Assembly: GCA_903900025.1 (NCBI GenBank) | Contig: CAIULN010000020.1 | Coordinates: 1 to 64,000 of the forward strand | Reading direction: 5' to 3' | Length of the DNA: 64,000 nucleotides | Source: an uncultured Methanomicrobiales archaeon | Lineage (GTDB): Archaea > Halobacteriota > Methanomicrobia > Methanomicrobiales > Methanospirillaceae | In this document: positions 25,629 to 33,385 of the stretch, piece by piece | How the letters are laid out: each line of letters starts with the position of its first letter | How positions within the stretch are numbered: the first letter of the stretch is position 1 | The notes under the pieces: model-generated | The model's database searches: none | The model's input: only the letters and a program-made list of their open reading frames with translations | Told to the model about the DNA's origin: nothing | Program-made: the position numbers and the translations under genes

Positions 25629-26999
25629 ATGGCACTCAAGGCACTCGACATTTACAAACTCCTGCCAAAGAAAAACTGCAAGGAGTGTGGCGATCCCACC
25701 TGTCTTACCTTTGCCATGAAGCTTGCCGGAGGAAAAGCGGATATTGATCTCTGTCCCTATCTTGACGAACAGGCGAAATCAGTGCTCGGTGCAACGACCC
25801 GCCCGCCAATCCGGCTGGTAAGGATGGGGGTTGGAGAACGTTCGTTTGCAGTTGGTGAGGAATTTGTGCTCTACCGTCACGAGAAAACGTTTTACCACCC
25901 GCCCGGTATTTTTTTCAAAGTGTCCGATACCCAGTCCGCAGAAGAGATCGCTGCAGTGACAAACCGGGTCAGGGATGAATCGTTTGTCCGTGTCGGTGCA
26001 GATCTCCAGGTCAATGGTATTGCTGTTGAAAACGTCAGCAATTCGAGGGAGACCTATGCAAACGCTGTTGCAACGGTTGAGAAAACGGCCGATCTCCCGC
26101 TTGTGCTCATGGGAAAAAACGTTGATGTTCTCACCGCTGCCCTCGTCCACTGTGGGACGTACCGTCCCCTAATCCATGCAGCGACATTAGAAAATTTTAG
26201 GGAGATGTATGCACTCGCAAAACAGCATGGCTGTCCTCTCGTGATCAAGGCAAAGGGCCTGGATGAACTCGCCGGTCTTGCCAGAACATGCTCAAATGAA
26301 GGGATCCGGGATATCATCTTGGACCCTGCACCGCAGTCCCTCCGTGACTTTATCACAACATCAACGTCTGTCCGCCAGCTCGCGATAACTAGAACAGTGC
26401 CGGATCTCGGGTATCCGGTATTTCTCGATGCCACATTGTCTGCCATGCAGGATGCCGCCGTGGCGCTGGGCATCGTAAAATATGCATCCGTGATCGTTGC
26501 TGCCCCGCTTTCACCGGCGTCCACCAGGGCAGCACTTACGCTTCGCCAGAATATCTATACCGATCCCCAGAAACCGATCCAGATGAACCCCGGCCTGTAC
26601 CGCATCGGCTCACCCGGTAAAGATGCACCGGTGCTCATGACCGTGAACTTTTCCCTCACATTCTTTACCCTTGAAGGGTACCTCGAGGCAACCCGCATCC
26701 CCTGCTTTATGCTGATTGTCGATACGGAGGGATTATCGGTGCTGACCTCAGTTGCGGCGGGAAAACTCAACGAAACACTGGTCAGGGATTCGATGAAAAA
26801 ATTCGCTGTAGAAAACGAAGTTTCCCACCGGAACCTGATCATCCCCGGCTATGCGTCACCGCTTTCCGGCAGGATTGAGGAGGCGACCGGCTGGAAGGTA
26901 CTCGTCGGGCCGCGCGATGCTGCCGAGATTGGAGATTTTCTACAAAAAGGAGTGGAAAAAGTAGATGCCGACTGTCACGTTCTTCCCGAGTTACCGTAA
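25629..26999 (+). CDS. acsC: Corrinoid iron-sulfur protein large subunit
   Basis: AcsC (CdhE) holds a low-potential 4Fe-4S cluster and the cobamide that accepts methyl from the pterin. The N-terminal cluster ligands are Cys17, 20, 25 and 42 (KKNCKECGDPTC, then LCPYL). A TIM barrel follows, then a C-terminal cobamide-binding region with TDP-like spacing, including VNFSLTFFTLEGYLE and VDTEGLSVLTSVAAGKL. Length (456) is standard. The stop lies 35 bases inside the following acsV gene, so expression is coupled. Confidence 0.95.
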   Translation: MALKALDIYKLLPKKNCKECGDPTCLTFAMKLAGGKADIDLCPYLDEQAKSVLGATTRPPIRLVRMGVGERSFAVGEEFVLYRHEKTFYHPPGIFFKVSDTQSAEEIAAVTNRVRDESFVRVGADLQVNGIAVENVSNSRETYANAVATVEKTADLPLVLMGKNVDVLTAALVHCGTYRPLIHAATLENFREMYALAKQHGCPLVIKAKGLDELAGLARTCSNEGIRDIILDPAPQSLRDFITTSTSVRQLAITRTVPDLGYPVFLDATLSAMQDAAVALGIVKYASVIVAAPLSPASTRAALTLRQNIYTDPQKPIQMNPGLYRIGSPGKDAPVLMTVNFSLTFFTLEGYLEATRIPCFMLIVDTEGLSVLTSVAAGKLNETLVRDSMKKFAVENEVSHRNLIIPGYASPLSGRIEEATGWKVLVGPRDAAEIGDFLQKGVEKVDADCHVLPELP

Positions 27000-28866
27000 G
27001 ATCGAGGTTGAATCCGGATGCACCGTACTTGAAGCATCACAGCGGGCCGGGTTTAATGTAAATGTCGTCTGCGGGGGGCAGGGGAAGTGCGGCAAGTGTG
27101 TTGTCTTCATCGTATCAGGCAAAACAGAATTTGACAGTCAGAAATTTTTACGGTTTTTCACATCTGAGGAACTCTCACGGGGTGCCTGTCTTGCATGCCA
27201 GACAACAGTACAGGGAAATGTGAAGGTCACTATTCCCGACAGCACCCTGATCCAGGAGCAGAAGATCTTAATCGAAGGAACTGAGATCGGGATAGAGTTC
27301 CGGCCTTCAGTGAAAAAATACTATATCGAGCTTTCTGCCCCCACCCTTGCTGACCCGTCACCTGATCTGTCACGACTTCTCTGGGGGATCCAGAAAAGCG
27401 GGGGTCCGGTGGCGGAAAAGATTTACGCTCCCCTCGAGGTGCTTCGCGACATCCCTGCAATCCTGCGCCATAGTAACTGGAAGGTCACTGGCACCATAGC
27501 CCTTGTACCTGGTGGCTACCGTCTCATCGACCTTCAGGAATTTGACACATCGAAAAAGCTGTACGGTGTGGCGGTCGACCTGGGTACTACAACCATCGTT
27601 GTATACCTCTGGGACCTTGTCAGCGGAAAGGTGCTGGGTGTTGCCTCGAACTACAACCGGCAGATCAGCTGCGGCGAGGATATCCTTGCAAGGGTGAACT
27701 TTGCCCGGAAAAACGGGCTTACAAAACTGCAGGCATTAGCGGTTGATAGTATCAACACCGCAATTACCATGGTTTCAGACGCAACTTCAATCGACCTCGA
27801 TGACATCTACGAGGTTGTGGTCGCGGGAAATACGGTCATGACCCATATGCTACTGGGAATCGACCCCGAGTACATGATTGCCGAACCGTACGTCCCGGTC
27901 GTTCGCCGGGCACTGTCAGTCGCTTCGAACCGGATCGGGATTGCCTGTAACCCCAACAGTGGACTTTTTGCGTTCCCTGCTGTAAGCGACTTTATCGGGG
28001 GGGATATTATTGCTGACATCCTTGCCTGCGGCATGGGTGAACGGGACGATATTTCGCTTCTCATCGACATTGGAACGAATTTTGAAGTGGTCCTCGGCAA
28101 CCGCGAATGGATGTTTTCCTGTGCCGGGGCTGCCGGTCCCGCACTTGAGGGAGGTGAGGTGCTCTATGGCATGCGTGCAAACCCCGGGGCCATTGAAAAG
28201 ATCACGATCGATCCCGGGACACTCAACCCTGTGTATGCCACCATTAATGACATTCAACCAAAGGGGATCTGTGGTTCGGGGCTGATAGACTTTTTAGCCG
28301 GACTCCTCACCGCCTGTGTCATTGACCGCACAGGCCGCATCAATATGGAAATTAAAAACCCACGGATCCGGCAGGGACGCTTTGGGCCCGAGTTTGTTGT
28401 TGCATGGGCATCAGAGACGGATATCGGAAAAGATATCGTTATCACACAAAATGATGTCAAGAGCCTGATTATGAGCAAGGCATCGGTTCATGCAGCATGT
28501 ATCACGCTTATGAAAGCTGCCGGCGTGACATGCGATGATATCGCCACCATCTACTTTTCCGGGGCGTTTGGCAACTATATAAACAAAACAAACGCCATCA
28601 CAATAGGTCTGATTCCGGAAATTTCGATCGACCATATTACAAATATTGGAAATGGGGCTGTTACCGGCGCAAATATCGCGTTAATCGACCGTAAGAAACG
28701 CAAGATTCTTGACAATATTGCTACAAAGATCGCCTATATTGAACTGAACGCTGAACCATCATTCATGGATGAATACACGTCCAGCACATTCCTCCCGCAT
28801 ACAGACCTTTCGCTGTTCCCCCGTGTGCAGAAGATGCTTGACGAATGCCGGCTCCGCAGGAACTGA
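26965..28866 (+). CDS. acsV: Reductive activator of the corrinoid protein (RACo/AcsV)
   Basis: RACo uses ATP to re-reduce accidentally oxidised Co(II) of the corrinoid iron-sulfur protein. The 633-residue product has an N-terminal 2Fe-2S ferredoxin domain with Cys36, 42, 45 and 78 (CGGQGKCGKC, then CLAC), a linker, and a large ASKHA ATPase domain with AVDLGTTTIVVYLWDL, LIDIGTNFEVVLG, CAGAAGPALEGGE, GICGSGLIDFL and FSGAFGNYI. This organisation is that of acetogen AcsV. Methanogens with the standard Cdh complex usually rely on a different, shorter activator, so its presence supports a bacterial-type module. GGAG precedes the ATG inside acsC. Confidence 0.93.
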   Translation: MPTVTFFPSYRKIEVESGCTVLEASQRAGFNVNVVCGGQGKCGKCVVFIVSGKTEFDSQKFLRFFTSEELSRGACLACQTTVQGNVKVTIPDSTLIQEQKILIEGTEIGIEFRPSVKKYYIELSAPTLADPSPDLSRLLWGIQKSGGPVAEKIYAPLEVLRDIPAILRHSNWKVTGTIALVPGGYRLIDLQEFDTSKKLYGVAVDLGTTTIVVYLWDLVSGKVLGVASNYNRQISCGEDILARVNFARKNGLTKLQALAVDSINTAITMVSDATSIDLDDIYEVVVAGNTVMTHMLLGIDPEYMIAEPYVPVVRRALSVASNRIGIACNPNSGLFAFPAVSDFIGGDIIADILACGMGERDDISLLIDIGTNFEVVLGNREWMFSCAGAAGPALEGGEVLYGMRANPGAIEKITIDPGTLNPVYATINDIQPKGICGSGLIDFLAGLLTACVIDRTGRINMEIKNPRIRQGRFGPEFVVAWASETDIGKDIVITQNDVKSLIMSKASVHAACITLMKAAGVTCDDIATIYFSGAFGNYINKTNAITIGLIPEISIDHITNIGNGAVTGANIALIDRKKRKILDNIATKIAYIELNAEPSFMDEYTSSTFLPHTDLSLFPRVQKMLDECRLRRN

Positions 28867-28870
28867 TTTT

Positions 28871-29905
28871 ATGGCAAAAATGATCTCATCGCCCCACTCC
28901 AGAGCAACCGGAGTTGGTGCACTCCCCCACACAGATCCGGTGCAGGCATGCTCCGATGTTCTCTCGATTTTTGGTGACTTCCCCTACGTCCCAACGCTCC
29001 CGGACCATGGACAACTGGAAAGCATCGTCTACAACGATTCGGAACAGCTGCCCGGGAGGATCATGCGTGACGACCGGCTTGTCTTTGACAGCAGTGCTGA
29101 TACCACTGTAGCGATGGAAAAGATCTACGCTGATTACATGGAGGGAAATTTCTCCCCCTATGCACTCCATAAAAAATACGGGTCCGGTTTTATCGAGATG
29201 ATGAAGCAGGATCTCTCGATAGCTCCCATCCTCAAATGTCAGGTAACGGGTCCGGTCACATTTGGCATGCAGGTGGTCGATGCCGGCAAACGGCCGATGT
29301 ATTATGACACTCAGCTTGCCGACATGCTCTCCAAGCTGCTTGCACTGCGTGCCCGCTGGTGTGAGATAGAGATGCAGACAAGAACCGGTGTGAAAGAGAC
29401 GCTGGTTGTCCTGAATGAACCCTACCTTGCATCATTGGGTTCTTCAGTCGTCCCAATCGACCGCGATTCCGTCAGGTCAGGCTGGCAGGATATCGCTGCC
29501 TTCGTTGACGGGGGACTGGGGATCCATTGCTGCTCGAACACAGACTGGGAATTTGTCATTGGCCTGAACCCCTCCGTTATCTCGATTGATGCCTACACAA
29601 CAGCAAAGGAATTTTTGCTGTACAGTGATTCCATCTGCGGGTATCTTGAAGCGGGCGGGGCAGTTGCCTGGGGCATTGTACCTGCTGACTTCCGGGTATT
29701 CTCCCAGGAAACCATCGGTTCACTCTACCGAAGGTATGGTGCAATCCGGGAAGAGATCTGCACCTTGATTCCTGAGTCACTTTTCGACCGGCAGTCCCTG
29801 ATTACCCCGAGCTGCGGGATTAGGTTTGCCGACCGCAACGGGGCAATTGCGATCATGCAGGCAGCTGCAGAAATTTCCTTGCGCATCAGGAAACAGGCGG
29901 GGTGA
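28871..29905 (+). CDS. MetE-like core methionine synthase (MesB candidate)
   Basis: The 344-residue protein matches the C-terminal catalytic half of cobalamin-independent methionine synthase and lacks the folate-binding N-terminal half. The zinc ligands are all present: His219 and Cys221 (GIHCCSN), Glu260 (GYLEAGG) and Cys315 (PSCGIRF). KCQVTGPVTFG and VVLNEPYLAS are substrate-site segments. Published core methionine synthases of the MesB and MesC families are found in anaerobes with the Wood-Ljungdahl pathway and are thought to take methyl from the corrinoid iron-sulfur protein. Sitting between acsV and cooC, this gene fits that role. A methyltransferase for pterin to corrinoid is the alternative. 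ATG 28871 has AGGAAC upstream. Confidence 0.78.
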   Translation: MAKMISSPHSRATGVGALPHTDPVQACSDVLSIFGDFPYVPTLPDHGQLESIVYNDSEQLPGRIMRDDRLVFDSSADTTVAMEKIYADYMEGNFSPYALHKKYGSGFIEMMKQDLSIAPILKCQVTGPVTFGMQVVDAGKRPMYYDTQLADMLSKLLALRARWCEIEMQTRTGVKETLVVLNEPYLASLGSSVVPIDRDSVRSGWQDIAAFVDGGLGIHCCSNTDWEFVIGLNPSVISIDAYTTAKEFLLYSDSICGYLEAGGAVAWGIVPADFRVFSQETIGSLYRRYGAIREEICTLIPESLFDRQSLITPSCGIRFADRNGAIAIMQAAAEISLRIRKQAG

Positions 29906-29909
29906 AACC

Positions 29910-30674
29910 ATCGCAAAACCGTCATTCACGATAGCAATTTCCGGCAAAGGCGGCACGGGAAAGACCACGTTAAGTTCCCTGCTCATCCGCTCCCTGATCG
30001 AAGAGGGGGAAAGACCAATCCTCGCTGTCGATGCAGACCCGAATGCCAACCTCCACGAGGCACTCGGTGTGGAGGTACGTGAAACGCTTGGCAGCATGCG
30101 GGAGGAGGCATTCACAAAAAATATCCCTCCGGGCATGTCCCGCCACGATTATATCAGGTACAGGTTCCGGCAGGCCATCGTTGAATCGGACGGGTTTGAT
30201 CTCCTTGCGATGGGACGCCCTGAGGGGAGCGGGTGCTACTGTTTTGCAAACGATCTTCTCTCTGAATCCATGCAGCAGCTCGGGCGTGAGTACCGGTTCA
30301 TCGTCATCGATACCGAGGCAGGCATGGAACACATCAGCCGTGGGACAATCGGGAGACCGGATGTCCTGCTCATCGTCAGCGACCCGGGTGCACGGGGGTT
30401 GCGCACCGTCATTCGGATCCGGGCAATCGCCATTTCGCTCGGACTCGGTGAAGAGAAGATCCACGTGGTCTTCAATCGCTTTAAAACCGGCGCGGCACAG
30501 GTGGACATCGGCAAGCAGGTCCCGTTTGCCATAATTCCTGAAGACCCTGCAGTTGAAGCAGCAGACCTTGCTGCGATACCGGTCGCACAGATCCCACCTG
30601 ACAGTCCGGCGCGGGTTGCAGTGCGGGAACTTGCAGTGAAGCTGGCGGGCATGGCAGAACGCAGGGAGACCTGA
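29910..30674 (+). CDS. cooC: CooC/AcsF-type nickel-insertion ATPase, with an apparent ATC start
   Basis: This MinD-like ATPase (254 residues) matures nickel enzymes such as carbon monoxide dehydrogenase and acetyl-CoA synthase. It has the deviant P-loop SGKGGTGKTT at residues 11-20, DADPNANL, the CxC metal-binding pair at Cys109 and Cys111 (GSGCYCFAND) and VIDTEAGMEHISRG. No ATG, GTG or TTG lies in frame near the homologous start; the nearest is ATG 29826, deep inside the upstream gene. ATC at 29910, five bases after the metE-like stop and behind GGCGGGGTGA, gives the natural N-terminus AKPSFTIAISG. This suggests a rare initiation codon or a sequence error. Confidence 0.88.
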   Translation: MAKPSFTIAISGKGGTGKTTLSSLLIRSLIEEGERPILAVDADPNANLHEALGVEVRETLGSMREEAFTKNIPPGMSRHDYIRYRFRQAIVESDGFDLLAMGRPEGSGCYCFANDLLSESMQQLGREYRFIVIDTEAGMEHISRGTIGRPDVLLIVSDPGARGLRTVIRIRAIAISLGLGEEKIHVVFNRFKTGAAQVDIGKQVPFAIIPEDPAVEAADLAAIPVAQIPPDSPARVAVRELAVKLAGMAERRET

Positions 30675-30705
30675 AATTAAAAGGGGAGAAGGTACGCGCC
30701 ATGGA

Positions 30706-30742
30706 AAGCCCGGCCTCGACACGTCGATGTGCCGGGTTTTTC
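30706..30742 (+). terminator. Hairpin and T-tract after the acs operon
   Basis: GCCCGGC at 30708-30714 can pair with GCCGGGT at 30731-30737, and the interior TCGAC/GTCGA forms a second stem with a two-base loop. A T-rich tail follows at once (30737-30741, then CC and more T). It lies about 32 bases after the cooC stop, a sensible place for termination or 3'-end formation of the six-gene message. Confidence 0.6.
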
Positions 30743-31123
30743 CTTCCTGATTTTCCACATTGCCAGACCATGCCATAACGAGGATGATGTGGGTCTGCCT
30801 GTCAAAGTTCCCTCCAAAGAGATCTTTTTTTTGTCACCTGCCTTTTGTCATGAATGCTGTCCCTGATGTACCGAAGTGATCGGGGCAAAGGCGCCATGCG
30901 TCCGACCTCATATCGTCCTGGCATGAGCGGGTCTGCCACAAGGACGGGAGCAAAGGCTTTGAAGGAGGTCGTATTTTACCCGGGTGCCGTATAATTTTGA
31001 GATGATCCGATGAAAAACAAAATAAGCAGATGTCATGGGAGAATCACCATATTTTTTTTTAATAATAGATATCGTCGAGAAAAACGGAGAGTTACCCTGT
31101 TTTTAAGAGGATTATAAAGAAAT
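30743..31123. other. Gene-free region of unknown content
   Basis: About 380 bases lie between convergent cooC and the arginine decarboxylase gene. The part from about 30860 to 31000 is GC-rich with several purine-rich blocks (GATCGGGGCAAAGGCGCC, GGACGGGAGCAAAGGC, GAAGGAGGTCG), unlike the AT-rich 31050-31120 end. It has no good open frame. The repeated GGGnnCAAAGGC element at about 30891-30905 and 30946-30959 might be a structured RNA or a decayed gene; I cannot name it. Confidence 0.35.
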
Positions 31124-31666
31124 TTATAAAAATACCGCAACAGCAATAACCGTCGTCCAGAGCCCGCTCTTGTCGCCTTCCGCGGACTGGCACACGTGTT
31201 TTGTCTTGATGATCTTTCCACTCGCCTTGTAGATCTGCTCACGGTCTGACCAGGCCGCGTTCAGGTCGAATTCAATTCCTAGCGTTGTGGCAAGCATCGT
31301 TGCCGCAAGGTCTTCTGCATATTCACCAGTCTTCTCTTTTGTTTCACCGTAGGCATGATGTTCGGAGAGGTACCCGTACTCCTCCGCTTCCTTGGGAAGG
31401 GCCAGGCCGATTGCCGCGGATACCAGCCGGTTGGGTTCGTTCGTCTCGTTGCGTGCCATGACGCAGTACGTGATCCCGCCAGATTTCAGAGACTCCAATC
31501 CCTGTGCAGTGGATATCTCTTTGCAGTTGGGTGGAAAGATGCTGGACACATACACAAGATTACAACGCTCGATTCCGGCTTTGCGTAACGCAAGTTCAAA
31601 AGAGGCAAGACGGTCTTTGTGGATTCCCACACCTTTGGTGAAGAAGATCCTTGTTGGAACGAACAT
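31124..31666 (-). CDS. pdaD: Pyruvoyl-dependent arginine decarboxylase
   Basis: PvlArgDC decarboxylates arginine to agmatine for polyamine synthesis. The proenzyme cleaves itself to create a pyruvoyl group. The 180-residue product shows the cleavage site Ser41-Ser42 in [10 protein letters not shown], followed by [22 protein letters not shown] and [13 protein letters not shown] with a conserved Glu. Length matches the Methanocaldococcus enzyme. I start at ATG 31666, which gives [13 protein letters not shown] as in the family; the longer open frame runs through a Phe/Lys-rich non-coding leader. Confidence 0.93.
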   Translation of the reverse strand: MFVPTRIFFTKGVGIHKDRLASFELALRKAGIERCNLVYVSSIFPPNCKEISTAQGLESLKSGGITYCVMARNETNEPNRLVSAAIGLALPKEAEEYGYLSEHHAYGETKEKTGEYAEDLAATMLATTLGIEFDLNAAWSDREQIYKASGKIIKTKHVCQSAEGDKSGLWTTVIAVAVFL

Positions 31667-32001
31667 GATCTTTAATGTATCCTCTTTTTTTATTAAGGTT
31701 CTTTTGATAGGTGGTAAATCGCAAATTTTCCAAATTTTTTTTAAGCAACATGGAAAAAAACGTGACATGTAATTCCGATTGAGAAATGAGGAGATTTATT
31801 GTATTTTTTGTCATTTATCGCTTTAATAATTGTGAATTAAACCCCTTATCATGACCTTCGATGGATGTGATCCTTTCCCATTTGGCGTGTGCATTTCAAT
31901 CACCACCGTCGCAGAAATATATGCCAACGCAGCAGGAGAAGCAATTATGTGGGAAGATTTAACCATGTTCGGACAAAAAAATACATCACTGGACGGTGGT
32001 C
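31667..32001. promoter_or_regulatory. Divergent intergenic region upstream of pdaD and the phosphoesterase fusion
   Basis: This 335-base region is AT-rich on the pdaD side (31680-31845), with TTTTTTTATTAAGG and CGCTTTAATAATTGTG as TATA-like strings. The open frames in 31851-31995 overlap each other in different phases and have no convincing protein pattern, so I treat the stretch as untranslated leader. No operator repeat is seen. Confidence 0.35.
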
Positions 32002-33321
32002 ATGGCAGACACATTTCCGGAGGATATGTTCCTTGTCGAGATTCGACTGGGAAGGACAAAATGGAGGATCAAAAAGACCACTGCCGAAATCGTCCGGATG
32101 TTCCAGATTGAAGAATTTGTTGAACAACACCCCCACATTACACTTTTTGGACCTTTTACAATAAAAAACGGGGTTTCCACTCAGCACCTGTTGAAATCCG
32201 TAAAAGATGCGGCACACCCATTCGGAGCCATCCCGTTCCTTCTCTATGGATATGATATGAATCAGGGACTGAACGGTTCAGTGATCGCTTACCGGGTCAT
32301 CCCCACCCATCAGCTCGTTGACCTGACAGAAGCAATTGCCACAGCGGTTGGCAGACTTACAGAAACCTTTACCACATGGGACAGGGACCCTGACCAGAAA
32401 TGGTTCCATGTGACCATCGCAAACAGGCTTGAACAAGGGAGGGCTGCCTGGATCTACCGTCACCTGGAGGATCAGTCACCGTTTGCGTCCCAAATTTTGG
32501 AAAAAAAGAACGGATTTCTCGGCATTATGCAAAATCCGTTCAGTACCACTAAACCGGAAGTTCATGAAGTCCCGCCGCGACCACCGCTGTACGATGAAGA
32601 CGGTCTGCGGATTACGGTTATCAGGGGTGGAAATATCCTTGCCGAATATGATTTAGAACAGCACTGCTGGTTTTCACCTGACAGCACCACTGCCGCTCTT
32701 GACTGGCAACATTCACTGCAACAATATCGCAAAAAAAGTGAAATAGAACTGTTCCATCCGCTGTATAAAAACGACCATGATATTTTTGTCATCAGCGACC
32801 TTCATCTCGGCCATGCAAATATCATACGATACTGCTCACGCCCGTTCCCCCATGACGCCACTGACGAGATGGATCAGGTACTGATCAAAAACTGGAATTA
32901 CACAGTAAAACCCGGTGACAGGATCTACCATATAGGAGATCTCTGCTATGGGCCGTATGCAAAAACTCCGTATGAATACCTCCGGCAATTAAACGGGGCT
33001 ATTTCGCTGATCCGGGGAAACCATGATGAAGGTTCAAAAACTGCCAGCCAAAAGGAAACATTGGTACACAAGGGCATCCCCTTTGCCCTCATCCATAATC
33101 CGAATGATATTCCGGAAACATTTTCTGGGTGGGTAATCCACGGGCATCACCACAACAATAATCTGGCAGATTTCCCCTTCATCAATTTTGAAAAACGCCG
33201 GATCAATGTCAGTGCTGAAGTTGTCAGATACCAGCCGGTGAGCCTTTCCGATCTCTGTAATATCATCAAAGACCACCAGTTGAAACCGAAAATAAAAACC
33301 ATCCTGTTACGTGGTGAATAG
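32002..33321 (+). CDS. Fusion of 2H phosphoesterase (LigT-like) and calcineurin-type metallophosphoesterase
   Basis: The 439-residue protein joins two RNA/nucleotide-processing folds. The N-terminal 2H domain (about 1-180) has the two His-x-Thr motifs His45-Ile-Thr47 and His136-Val-Thr138 of LigT and cyclic phosphodiesterases. The C-terminal domain (about 260-420) has the full metallophosphoesterase set: ISDLHLGHANII (Asp266, His268), GDLCYG (312-317), RGNHDE (338-343) and IHGHHHN (379-385). A proline-rich linker and a small beta segment separate them. A 2',3'-cyclic phosphate could be opened by one half and the phosphate removed by the other, which is inference. No ligase or kinase is adjacent. 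Start ATG 32002; GTG 31996 is possible. Confidence 0.85.
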   Translation: MADTFPEDMFLVEIRLGRTKWRIKKTTAEIVRMFQIEEFVEQHPHITLFGPFTIKNGVSTQHLLKSVKDAAHPFGAIPFLLYGYDMNQGLNGSVIAYRVIPTHQLVDLTEAIATAVGRLTETFTTWDRDPDQKWFHVTIANRLEQGRAAWIYRHLEDQSPFASQILEKKNGFLGIMQNPFSTTKPEVHEVPPRPPLYDEDGLRITVIRGGNILAEYDLEQHCWFSPDSTTAALDWQHSLQQYRKKSEIELFHPLYKNDHDIFVISDLHLGHANIIRYCSRPFPHDATDEMDQVLIKNWNYTVKPGDRIYHIGDLCYGPYAKTPYEYLRQLNGAISLIRGNHDEGSKTASQKETLVHKGIPFALIHNPNDIPETFSGWVIHGHHHNNNLADFPFINFEKRRINVSAEVVRYQPVSLSDLCNIIKDHQLKPKIKTILLRGE

Positions 33322-33385
33322 GGCATCACCCCATTCATAACATATATAACGCCATAGTGTTCAATCCCCGGTAAGTGTTAGGAAA

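Noticed and set aside
30701-30778. A 25-codon frame starting at ATG 30701 with GGGGAGAAGG upstream
   Set aside because: It runs through the terminator hairpin and has no recognisable pattern, so it is more likely part of the operon's 3' end.
31851-32111. Plus-strand frames of about 86-91 residues just before the phosphoesterase fusion
   Set aside because: They overlap each other and the fusion gene's start in other phases, and read as arbitrary sequence. The region is more likely a leader and promoter.
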